From Takakia lepidozioides (taxonomy: Eukaryota; Streptophyta; Takakiopsida; Takakiales; Takakiaceae): a DNA stretch of 64,000 nt. Made by a program: the position numbers and the translations under genes. Each line of letters starts with the position of its first letter. Position 1 is the first letter of the stretch. The stretch is from positions 54,789,053 to 54,853,052 of the forward strand of contig CM060732.1 in assembly GCA_030704615.1 (NCBI GenBank), in the 5' to 3' direction. The notes under the pieces are model-generated. The model ran no database searches, had not been told where the DNA came from, and saw only the letters and a program-made list of their open reading frames with translations. Positions 24,901-33,336 of this stretch are shown here, piece after piece.

Positions 24901-27900
24901 TGTTTGGGGCAGTAGTGGCCATGGAACTGGATGATTGGGCTGAGCACTCTCGCATTCGTGCTGAGGGACAGGCTGGTTTCCGTCGAAACCGATCCACTAT
25001 TGACCACATCTTCACTCTTCAAGTTATGGTGGAAAGTGCACGCTATGACAAAAGAATGGTCTATGTTTGCTTCGTGGACTTTCACAAAGCCTTTGATTCA
25101 GTTCCTCGGGACCTTCTCTTCCAACGGCTCCATAGAGTGGAAGTCCCTCCAGACATCCTTTGTGCCATCTCTTCTATGTATGAGATTGTCACTGGCATGG
25201 TCAACGTCGCTGGTGAATTCTCAGCCGAGATCCACAGCAACATTGGAGTCAAACAGGGCTGCCCCCTTTCACCTACCCTGTTCGGGATCTACATTGACGC
25301 CTTGGAGAATTACATATCAAAAAACCATGGGGTTGGGGTCCCATTGGATGGGGGACCAACCCAATCAGATCTCCTCTATGCTGATGATGTTGCCCTTTTG
25401 GCACAATCCCTGGTCTTTCTGCAACGCCATCTCAAAATTTTGGAACAGTTCTGCAAAGACTATGGGATGCAGGTCAATCTTAGCAAGACCAAGATCATGG
25501 TCTTCAATGGCCAGGCTGATCGTAGATTCATCTTCAACCAGCAGGAAATTGAGATTGTGAAATCATACCGGTACCTAGGTCTGGTTATCCACTCCCCCAA
25601 GTTTCACTTTGCAGCCACTGCCTTGGACAGGTTGACTAAAGGTAAGGCGGCCTCCGTCCGCCTTCAGGCCAAATGCAGCAAATACATCTGCGGCATCCCC
25701 CGACAAAAAAGTGGCTGTTTGACACCGTCGTCAGCCCTGCTACCATCTATGGTTGTGAGTTCTGGGCACCTGGTGTCCCTGTCTCCTGGTGGGAAAAGAA
25801 TTTGGAACCATTACAGTCATCTTTTCTCCAAGCAATGCTTGGCGCCAGGAGCACAACTCCATCTCAGATCCTAGGTGCAGAGTTCGCATGTGTACCATTG
25901 CAATCCGAGGCCCTCTTCAGGCTTACAATCTTTCTCCATAGATTGCAGGCCCTTCCACCCAAAGGGCTAGTGGCTAGGACCCTCACAACATCTATGAGGC
26001 TCAAAGCTGCAGGTTTCAGGAACTCCTGGTATGCTCGAGTGGACAGTTTATTTCAACGTAACGGGCTTTCTACTGCTTTCCTATTACCAATGAATCCAGA
26101 TGAGGTGGACATCACATCCAGACATGACCGCAACAGACTCATTCGGAGAGAGCTTATGGAATTACATGTCAAGAGAACTTGGATGCTACCCAATCTCACG
26201 ACAAAGCTCCACTTCTATCGAGAGACATTCTTGGTGCTCCGCGATGATAGAATCTTGAGACCAAATTACCTTTCAGCACCCTTATCTCCTTCCCTCTTGA
26301 GGGCATTGGGGCAGTTCAGGGTGGGTTCCCACAACCTACGGATAGAGACTGGCAGATGGGAAAACCTGCAACGGGAGGACCGCCTATGTCCAGCTTGCAT
26401 AGGACGCAGCAAGGAAATTGAAACTGAAGAACACTTCTTCTTCTACTGCCCTCTATACTACGAGATCCGTGGGAGATTCCACTGTTTATTCAATGGAACC
26501 CAAACTCCTTTATTCAATGAACCCAACTCTCACTGATGTCTTTCACTATGAGGATCAAAAATGCTTGCAGCCTACCTACACGAGGCCTTCACCCTTAGAC
26601 AATCGCTAGAACATTAATTGTGGTTTCTGGATTTGTTCCTCTCTCATGTTTTCTTCCATTTTGTCCCATAAGCTCTACGAGCTTTCCGCGGACGTTATAA
26701 AGCACTATTTCATTTCATTTCTTCCTGTGCAACATGCAGATCAAGAGCTAATGCAGGCTCCAAAGGTACCTATCTACATGTCCAAATTTTATTACCTTGA
26801 GAGCTTCCTCCATGATGAGAATGTTTTCGGGCTTTAAGTCGCGATGGAAGATGCCATTGCGATGCATGTGGTCCATAGCTGCACCAGGGCATCCTCCCCC
26901 ACTTCAGCCTCACATTTATGGCCCACCCCAAAGTGACAGATGGGAATCCATTAGAAACAGATTATCTCAAGAAAAGCCACAGCTCAGAGTTGATACACTT
27001 AAAAGTAGAGAGCCAGAAAGAAGACCACTAGCCTCGTACCCCCAGTGGAGGTTTAGAAGGAGGAAGGCTGAACCTTTCATGAGTTGGTACATGTAGGTTT
27101 TGATACGGTCTTCTGCCACATAGCTGCGGCGTCCACGGATGAGCTCGTAGATGTTCATCTCCATTAACTCGAACACCAAGGCCAGTCTTCCTGTTGGCTG
27201 ATCGCTGTAGGCACCCACCATAGCCAACTTGTTACAAATCCTCTATGGCCTTCTTATGGTCTGTGATATTCCAAACTAAGTTTTGACATTACCATGTGAG
27301 TCAGTACCACAGTGGGTAGATTGTTCTGTATATGACAATTTTTCACCCTAAATCATTGAAGATTATCTTGATCCCGGAAAGCACAGTACCTCACTCATTA
27401 GATTTCAATTTAAACCCAAATTGCTAGCTTTTGAGTCCACAACTGCTTTCTGGTCACTAGAAAGCCCACAATTTTTAATAACCAAACCAAGATCAAACTG
27501 GAGAGGTAGAGACACCTACTAGAGGACTTCTAGAAGTTTGATGACATTGGGATGTGGGGAGAGCCTCTGCAATGCTTGTATCTCCCGTAAGCTGGTTACC
27601 TGTACTTTAGAAGTCAAGGGTGAGAACTAGTGCCACCCTCTCCTTTACCATGGCATTCATGTTTGAAACCATCTTAAGTCAAGCTTCATCTCACACATGG
27701 GACGCAAAGGTGCCAGCCAATTATGTAAGTGATGAGCAACAGTTATGGCCTGAGACTGACATGAAATGAAATGAAATGGTGCTTTATAACGTCCGCGGAA
27801 AGCTCGTAGAGCTTATGGGACAAAATGGAAGAAAACATGAGAGAGGAACAAATCCAGAAACCACAATTAATGTTCTAGCGATTGTCTAAGGGTGAAGGCC

Positions 27901-28502
27901 TCGTGTAGGTAGGCTGCCACGCATTTTTTATCCTCATAGTGAAAGACATCAGTGAGAGTTTGGGTACCTGGTCATTGGCAAAGCATTAGCTACCTTTTTC
28001 TCTTCTCTCATATCTCTTCAGTTTCTTCTGTCCTTTGTATCATAGATTTAGAGGGAGATAATGCTGTCTTTACAGAGGCTGTTCATCCTTGGCAAAGGGA
28101 TTTAGTTAAGAAAACCGGACATAATGAGAGCTTTTGTGTTTGAGGAGCAATGCCCTCCTCACACTCTCTTTTATGGTAAATAGGCAAATAGCTGACAGAA
28201 TAACTTAGTGATACAACACCCAGCAAAGTTGCATGGCCACAGCTGAAAATTGTCCAAATTCGCTGAAAAGCGCCCAAATGTTGTCATAGCCCCTGTGGGG
28301 TACAGTATTGCATAATCACATGCAGCCTAAAAATGAGTGCCCGTTAGTCATAGGTGTAGAGAGAGGGGGAAATGGACCTGCTCGATGCTGTCGAAGTTGC
28401 TCTTCATGCATTTGATGGCTACGTATTTGCTGGTCTTGATGCATTGTGCTTTCAACACCTCGGAGAAGGTGCCCTCCCCTTTCTTCGCTAGCATTCGATA
28501 TT
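7447..28502 (-). CDS. MOK/LF4-like CMGC protein kinase, 13 exons, first exon missing
   Basis: Exons on the minus strand are 28502-28378, 27599-27520, 27204-27074, 26878-26796, 21151-21081, 20756-20644, 20124-20043, 18895-18767, 18560-18444, 18144-17976, 9901-9617, 9191-9052 and 7645-7447 (stop TAG). All have AG/GT borders and the phases agree throughout. The kinase domain reads in order: glycine loop [12 protein letters not shown] lysine, REIQALQRL helix, [10 protein letters not shown], catalytic loop [15 protein letters not shown], activation segment [17 protein letters not shown] (TEY-type), [17 protein letters not shown] and [10 protein letters not shown]. These are hallmarks of MOK, the ortholog of the Chlamydomonas flagellar-length kinase LF4. 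The kinase fold is certain and the MOK/LF4 assignment strong. A short first exon with the start codon must lie right of 28502. The introns hold several LINEs, most antisense or nested. Confidence 0.9.
10024..10215 (-). mobile_element. LINE A 3' fragment
   Basis: On the minus strand this holds the end of ORF2, the 3' UTR with the AGCTC...GAGCT stem-loop, and an (ATTTC)n tail (window reads GAAATGAAATG). It is 5'-truncated and lies inside a kinase intron. Confidence 0.85.
10216..10832 (+). mobile_element. LINE C 3' fragment with zf-RVT-like region
   Basis: An open frame through 10820 encodes [19 protein letters not shown], a zinc-binding motif like the zf-RVT domain at the C-terminus of many LINE reverse transcriptases. 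It is followed by a 3' region ending ACGGCAAACAACGTCTTATGAG that recurs at other sites in the window. The family differs from LINE A. It abuts an inverted LINE A piece on the left and a direct LINE A copy on the right. Confidence 0.65.
10836..12661 (+). mobile_element. LINE A copy, 5'-truncated and internally deleted
   Basis: The copy is collinear with the LINE A ORF2 at 24650-26720 but lacks about 12 bp near 11112 and a larger block (about 230 bp) near 11207. It keeps part of the reverse transcriptase, the zf-RVT domain ([10 protein letters not shown]), the 3' UTR and the ATTTC tail. YADD has become YAND (CTACGCTAATGATG near 11331), and the frame is broken, so it is inactive. Confidence 0.9.
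12662..12905 (+). mobile_element. Diverged LINE A-related fragment
   Basis: The segment aligns by eye to the ORF2 stretch around GAGTTCGCATGTGTACC...CTTACAATCTTTCTC, with many substitutions. It represents an older or different subfamily, related to the fragment at 39335-39780. Confidence 0.6.
13011..15046 (-). CDS. LINE B reverse transcriptase region (interrupted)
   Basis: Two frames, 15046-14360 and 14282-13011, cover the RT. The first has the fingers region with [20 protein letters not shown] and [16 protein letters not shown]. The second has the palm motif [16 protein letters not shown], then [19 protein letters not shown], the catalytic ALMFADD and the thumb SYTYLGVEF. After the RT come about 200 residues with [13 protein letters not shown], a feature of the C-terminal region in this type of LINE. 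A frame break separates the two parts in the segment that should hold the AGFR motif. It would copy the element RNA by target-primed reverse transcription if intact. Confidence 0.85.
15416..16212 (-). CDS. LINE B endonuclease (AP-endonuclease fold)
   Basis: The overlapping frames 16212-15865 and 15970-15416 together encode an exonuclease-endonuclease-phosphatase domain. Visible elements are [15 protein letters not shown] (strand 1 with the Asn), CAGQETWE (catalytic Glu), [12 protein letters not shown] (catalytic Asp/Asn) and [10 protein letters not shown] (the usual Asp-His end is changed or lies beyond). A frameshift near 15900 splits it. This enzyme nicks target DNA to prime reverse transcription. 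Confidence 0.8.
16213..16640. repeat. Tandem repeat, three units of about 140 bp
   Basis: The segment TAGATTTTGCTCGTCTTGTG recurs at 16235 and 16374, and in variant form at 16515 (spacings 139 and 141 bp), with the surrounding sequence repeated. The units lie in the coding part of LINE B; the two spacings are one just over and one a whole number of codons (141 = 47). Confidence 0.85.
16216..16972 (-). CDS. LINE B upstream ORF with about 47-residue repeats
   Basis: The frames 16972-16730, 16680-16345 and 16418-16104 form the region upstream of the endonuclease. The product contains repeated units carrying [17 protein letters not shown] and a VP..SDGQSVP segment. I recognise no domain. Its position suggests an ORF1-type protein or an N-terminal extension of ORF2. 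It is broken by frameshifts. Confidence 0.5.
17398..17890 (-). mobile_element. Chimeric LINE A fragment
   Basis: From 17890 to about 17546 the minus strand holds the ORF2 end (zf-[13 protein letters not shown]) and 3' UTR. From 17545 to 17398 it continues with an interior part of LINE A that lies about 1.7 kb further upstream in the full copy (matching about 24498-24650). The order is therefore permuted. The fragment abuts LINE B on one side and the kinase intron after the 17976 donor on the other. Confidence 0.75.
19130..19735 (-). mobile_element. LINE C and LINE A 3' fragments, clustered
   Basis: Segments 19130-19200 and 19545-19735 match the LINE C 3' end (GCCGTAGCCTTGTGGCC). Segment 19216-19520 is a diverged LINE A 3' end with tail. 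All are minus-oriented and lie in the kinase intron between 18895 and 20043. Confidence 0.65.
19749..19870 (-). repeat. Two LINE A tails in tandem
   Basis: Two short minus-oriented LINE A 3' ends follow each other (GAAATGAGATGAAATGGTGC at 19750 and GAAATGAAATGAAATGGTGC about 90 bp later). Little else of the element remains. Confidence 0.7.
21385..21977 (+). repeat. Run of four LINE A 3' ends in tandem
   Basis: Four successive 3' ends are seen, around 21385-21415, 21430-21838, 21840-21920 and 21922-21977. Each has the CCCATAAGCTCTTTGAGC stem-loop or TTATAAAGTACCATTTC end. They lie directly upstream of the full LINE A copy, in the same orientation. Confidence 0.75.
22079..23229 (+). CDS. LINE A ORF1, L1 ORF1p-like RNA chaperone (frameshifted)
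   Basis: The ORF starts at ATG 22079, with a basic N-terminus (MTSKRQR). A coiled coil follows, with a repeated motif of the form [11 protein letters not shown] in about three consecutive copies. The frame shifts near 22735. The second part contains [16 protein letters not shown] and [20 protein letters not shown], matching the RRM-like core of L1 ORF1p (Transposase_22 family), then an in-frame TAG at 23065 and [19 protein letters not shown], the C-terminal domain. The natural stop is TAG at 23227-23229, just before ORF2. In L1 elements this protein trimerises through the coiled coil and coats the element RNA. Confidence 0.8.
23233..26536 (+). CDS. LINE A ORF2, endonuclease and reverse transcriptase (frameshifted)
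   Basis: Three frames continue one another: 23233-about 23735, about 23735-25672 and 25673-26536. The endonuclease shows [16 protein letters not shown] and [12 protein letters not shown], then SDHSC as the catalytic Asp-His end. The RT shows [66 protein letters not shown] and the catalytic YADD. The C-terminus has a zf-RVT zinc motif ([10 protein letters not shown]...HFFFYC). Frameshifts near 23735 and 25673 break the frame, and a small duplication (TTTATTCAATG) near 26487-26520 disturbs the end. It is the replication enzyme of the LINE. Confidence 0.92.
27762..27960 (-). mobile_element. LINE A 3' fragment
   Basis: The minus strand carries the ORF2 end, the 3' UTR with stem-loop and the ATTTC tail. 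It lies in the kinase intron between 27599 and 28378, in the same orientation as the gene. Confidence 0.85.
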
Positions 28503-28614
28503 CTGTAGGCAGCAAAGATGGAGATATGGATGAAGGGAAGGAAATAGAAGCAAGAGGCTTTCTATCAGAGGTGTGTCAAAATCCTTAACATGGAGAGTAG
28601 CCATAGAAACGACC

Positions 28615-28780
28615 ACCAAGGCAGTTTGTTTAAGAAACCAGTGTAGCGTAAGCTTGTTCTGGACACTGCAACTAGACTGCCTCTGACACTGTTTAACAGG
28701 ACAGTCTTGCTTCCAAGAAATGGAATTGATCATCTTAGCGTATCTGGTATTAGGCATGCGATTCAACTGACCCCACCATC
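28615..28780 (-). mobile_element. LINE B truncated copy
   Basis: The segment matches LINE B around 13260-13365 (RMPNTRYAKMINSISWKQD in one frame). The copy is short and diverged. Confidence 0.75.
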
Positions 28781-28831
28781 ATCAAAGAGAGACAGCATGG
28801 TGAGAGTAAACGAAATTTTCATGTCCACAAG

Positions 28832-29085
28832 AGAAATGAAATGAAATGGTATGAGGCGTACTTTAAAAGGTCCTCAGAAAGCTCAAAGAGCTGCTGGGAC
28901 AAGAGAAATGAAATGGTACTTTATAATGTCCGTGGAAAGCTCAAAGAGCTTATGGGACAATAGGAGGCAAGAAACAAGAAAGAGAGAGGGGCCCACCACA
29001 AAAGCAACAATTTCCTCAAGAAGAGTCAATGCCCCATGCAGGTAAGCTGCCAAGCATTTCCGATCCTCGAGAGAAAGGTAAACCA
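28832..29085 (-). repeat. Two LINE A 3' ends in tandem
   Basis: Two minus-oriented tails begin near 28832 and 28907, each followed by the stem-loop AAAGCTCAAAGAGCT and part of the ORF2 end ([19 protein letters not shown]). Confidence 0.75.
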
Positions 29086-29900
29086 GCTGCAGCATATGAT
29101 CTCATCTAATCACCAGGAAACCAATGATGTGCCTTATACCAACTCAGCCAGATAGACACCAGCAATGGAAATAAACTCCTTGGTGGGGACAGGCCACAAA
29201 TGCAGCCCCAGGCCCCACGGATGCAGCTGCCAGCCATGTCCACCAGTCTCTACCCTAGAGTAAAAAATCCTCTTTCTATTAGTCCCTATTGGAATCTGAA
29301 AATGATTTGACATGATACTGGAACTGCCATCAGGCCACAACCGGGTCAAAATTTACCCTGTGCTACTTGGGTTTTGCATGGTACAGACTAACCATGGTTG
29401 CTGGCTGTAGATACAGTGATAAGAGGAGCGGAACTTCTCAAAAAAGGAATCCACAGAGGGAGGAAGCTGAAAAAAAGTACTTTTCTTGCACACAGCTGGA
29501 ACATCTGGGAAACTTAGATCCAACCGATCCATCCTTTTGTATGAAGGAGGCTTTTGCCCTGTGATTGTGAGATCAGGGATGCAGGAGACTTTCTCCTTCA
29601 ATTTCAAGAGGTCACCGTAGTTGGGGCGCCTCGGTATGCACAACTTCAATACTGGTGGTGGATGCCATATATCAGTATATAGACTCTCACACAAATAGAG
29701 AAAGGGGAACTATGCATTGAGACTGCTAGCCAAACCGTGTGACCGTACACATGCTCTGCTTGGAAGGACGAAGGAGAAGAAGTCAAAAATGTAATATGTC
29801 CTAGGGCCTATGGACCAATTGAAGAGAAGCCCAGAGAGGAAAGTCATCCAGAGAACAGAGAGCTTTTTGGTCAAGAAATCACAACACATGAAACCACCGG

Positions 29901-30015
29901 AGAAATGAAATGAAATGAAATTGTACTTTATAATGTCTGCGAAAAGCTCAAAGAGCTTATAAAGGAGAAATGTGAAATGAAGTGGAACTTTATAACGTCC
30001 GCAGAAAGCTCAAAG
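29901..30015 (-). repeat. Two LINE A tails in tandem
   Basis: Minus-oriented tails start near 29901 and 29967, each with the TTTATAA(C/T)GTC motif and the stem-loop, partly decayed in the second. Confidence 0.7.
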
Positions 30016-33000
30016 GAAATTAAGAGCAACCATGTCAAACCTGACAAAGAGCTTTTGAAATTACGTCCACAGGAAGTTGAAAGGGTCCAAGGGATACCAA
30101 AAGATTTTGAGCTTAGCAGAGAAATTAAACACACATTCATGATAGATGATAACAAACCACAAAACAGACTATTACATACACAACATATGCAGTGTGATGG
30201 AGGGAGGGTTGATGAAGTACTGTGCATTGTGTGTCCAGAGGGAGAGAGTAGTTTGATGCCCCAAGAGCTCCAATAGTGACGGGATGAGCCTGAACATGGC
30301 GCTGTGTACCAACCGCGCCCTCACATCGCCAGGTTTCTGCCCTAGCTATGTGCGTCATTGCTGGCCTCCTCCTCGCTGGTTGCCCTCTGATAATAGGCCT
30401 TTCATTCTTGATTCCTCACTGACCCCTCCTGAGCTGCATTTTCTCCGTCTCTCCTTCAATATACTGCAACACTAAGCTAGCTAACCCAACATGAAGTCGC
30501 CTCAAAAACCAATAGAGGTTAGGAATGTTGTTGGAAGTACTCGATGTTGAGAAGTCTTAAACTCATCCAGGTGGTCTAAACTGGCTATGACCGGCTGAAA
30601 CGTGCCCCAGCAGTCTGTGATCTGGGATTGCGACCTTGTCATTTACCTCCCAATCTTCTTACAGCCTGCATTTACCAAGTTACAAGCATACTTGAAAGCC
30701 AGGTGCTCTATATCCATAAACGTGAGCCAAAAGCTTTCAGTGCAAAAACAAGTTTATTGATACTTCAAGAACCCCTCCCACAAAATTGGCTTAGTTTCTC
30801 AAACCTTTCAAATGAATGCCAAAGGTGAAGAAATTCATGACTTGGAAGTCAGCCAAGCTGCAGAGAATTTGACCAGGCACATAAAAACCCAATCTCCAAT
30901 AACCTTCAAGTCCATTGTGAATGAGGCACCAGGCTTCAAGGTGGGACTCCTGGTGAAGGTGAAATGTTTGCAAGTAGGATACACATCCTTAACAGCCTCT
31001 ACAGACTGGGTTTTCCTTCGCAAAGTTACATGTGAGTTGTTGAACAAAGCCTCTGGCACTCAGGAAAAGAACCATGACGTTGTCTCGATATAAAACTAGA
31101 CCATTTCCAACACATAAACGTACATGTATAGATACTATTGGGTGGAAGTTGGAGGTCATGTATCAGACTTGCTTAACAAAACCGTCTCAACTATGTCCAA
31201 TACCTGTAGGCTTGTGTCTTGACAATCCTCAGCAAAAACACACGGCGTGCCAGGATGTGTAAGAATGTAGACATATCTGTCATAGCAAACATGATCATAT
31301 CTGAGTGTCATCATAGTTTAAAACAATCTCACCAAATGCACCATTACAATGCACTGCATATGAGTCTCATAAAATTCCAAGAATTAAAGCACTGCTGGCT
31401 CATAGCACCTGCTTGTGGAACCTCTTCTGAATTATCAGGTTTCTGTTCTCTTGAGACTGGAACCTACACCTGGAGGTTACAGAAGCAGTCTGATCTTTCT
31501 CTCCTTCGCACACACTATTTTTCAGTGTTGAAACCAACATCCTTGGGTATGCGGATGATGCCACTCTGCAGTAACAAGACTGCCATAGGTTGGTTGTGTG
31601 CACATACTATACCAATTTCAAGCCGAGTTTCAAAATCCTGGTGGTTCAAACCAATGACTGGTTATCCACGTGGACTATGCCCTAAAGCTATAAAAGGCAA
31701 GATCTGCATGGAACCAATATGTCTGTTCATTTAGATAGGGCGAAATCATGCATACCCCAACTTGCTGCGCCATGTTGGACATGGCCAGAGCTTCGGTTCT
31801 GACCCAGTGCTGTGGTTGTCCAAGAATGCTATAGCCTGCTTAGCATCAAGACCATTGATGTCACTTTCCACAACACTGAGTGAAAGCACTTAACAATATC
31901 CGAGAGTACAGACAACAAACTTGGATCTACCAACCAATCATCCTCTCTGGATACATTTACTTTGTACAAAACAATTGGAAACCTCCACAGGAAAATTATA
32001 CTACCAATATCAAATAACTGCATCAGCCTTGATGCACATCAGAAAGTGGCTTTCATTTCTTGCCATTTCAGACCACCATCCAAGTAGGCCAGATGGTTTT
32101 CCTTCGCAATCACTCAACCGCCAGTATTCCGTGTGCCTCAACCGCCCGCTGAAGTATACCCTGCATAGAATCAGACTGTATCAAAACTCCCCTCCTTTTC
32201 AAACCTCAACACCCCTCCAAAAAGTTTTTAATGGGAGATTACCTGCAATTACAATGATGGATTAACTTTGCAAACCAGTAAACCACTTTGGTAGCAACTT
32301 CAGAAAGGACCAACCTTCAACTCCAATGCAGCAATCATCGAGTAGGCTAGCCAGCCAACACGTTGGTTGATACTCGATACCATGACCCTCTAAACAGGTT
32401 GGAATTTACCCCAGAGACCTCAAACTCAGAAAAATCCAAGCAAAGTATTCCCTTCATCTTGTTGAGAACAAATTAAACTGTATTGTTTGACCAAACAATC
32501 AAGACAGCCAGAATTCAACCTCTTCTACCATCTATCAGCCTACCTCTTGCTCTCATTTCGGACACTTTTCAAAGGAATGCCGATGTTGTGGTCCGGCAGG
32601 GGTCATGGTCGTGACTTTCATTCTGTCTCATGTAAGTGCTGACTTTCAGGAGTAAGAGCGTTGTCAGGGTCAAGAAACAAGCGATTTAGGGTGACGCTAG
32701 AAGAAAAATACCCGAGTCAAATGGAGAGCAATGGGGGGAAATCCACATCCAGAAATTAGAGCGCGACTTTCTCAGAGCAGAACGCACGGTGAGGTGATGA
32801 ATGCATGCAGGGCCGACCCTTATAAGAATCGAACGGTTTCGACTGGTAGTGAAAGAGAGAGACACTATCTGCACCAACAGAGTGATACACATACACAAAA
32901 CCCACTCACGAAAACGCAACCCGCGACTCGGAAGCCACAAACTATGAACAATCGATCTAGAAACCAGAGAGTGACTGCCGTTTGCAAAAGGGGAGGGGAG

Positions 33001-33336
33001 AGGGACAGAGAAGCGGTTGACCGTTAGGAGAGTTACCAGTGAAGCGGACACGCATTATGCATGCAACGCATCTTTGGTGGGCCCGTTCAGGACGGAGACA
33101 TGATCCCCCACCCACCCTCTCTTGCGTCGCTTCCGAACCGGACCGCAGCTCCCATGGCCTTTCTGAATTCCATAGCCATGGCCTCCATGGATGCAGTGCC
33201 TGCGCGGCCTGCCTGGATCCATTGTTGTGTCTGATGAATGTGATCTGTGAACAGAACTCAGACTGTGAATGGGACACATGGCGGGATTGTACCGCCCTAG
33301 GACAATACTGGACTATCTTAGTGAAGCTCTGTAGCT
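30016..33336. other. Long stretch with no supported gene
   Basis: Only short overlapping frames without domain signals are visible. The first exon and promoter of the minus-strand kinase gene should lie in 28503-33300, but a tiny first exon cannot be chosen by eye. The right end probably holds the promoter of the dehydrogenase gene, so the two may be divergently transcribed. Confidence 0.4.

Larger units (their letters stand above)
21978..26721 (+). mobile_element. LINE A, near full-length L1-like element
   Basis: The order is a GC-rich 5' leader (about 21978-22078), ORF1 (22079-23229), ORF2 (about 23230-26536), then a 3' UTR with a stem-loop and an (ATTTC)n tail ending near 26721. It lies in the 5.6 kb intron between kinase exons 26796 and 21151, antisense to the gene. 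It is the reference for the many truncated copies listed here. A few frameshifts and one stop make it non-autonomous, but the sequence is otherwise well kept, which suggests a fairly recent insertion. Confidence 0.92.
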
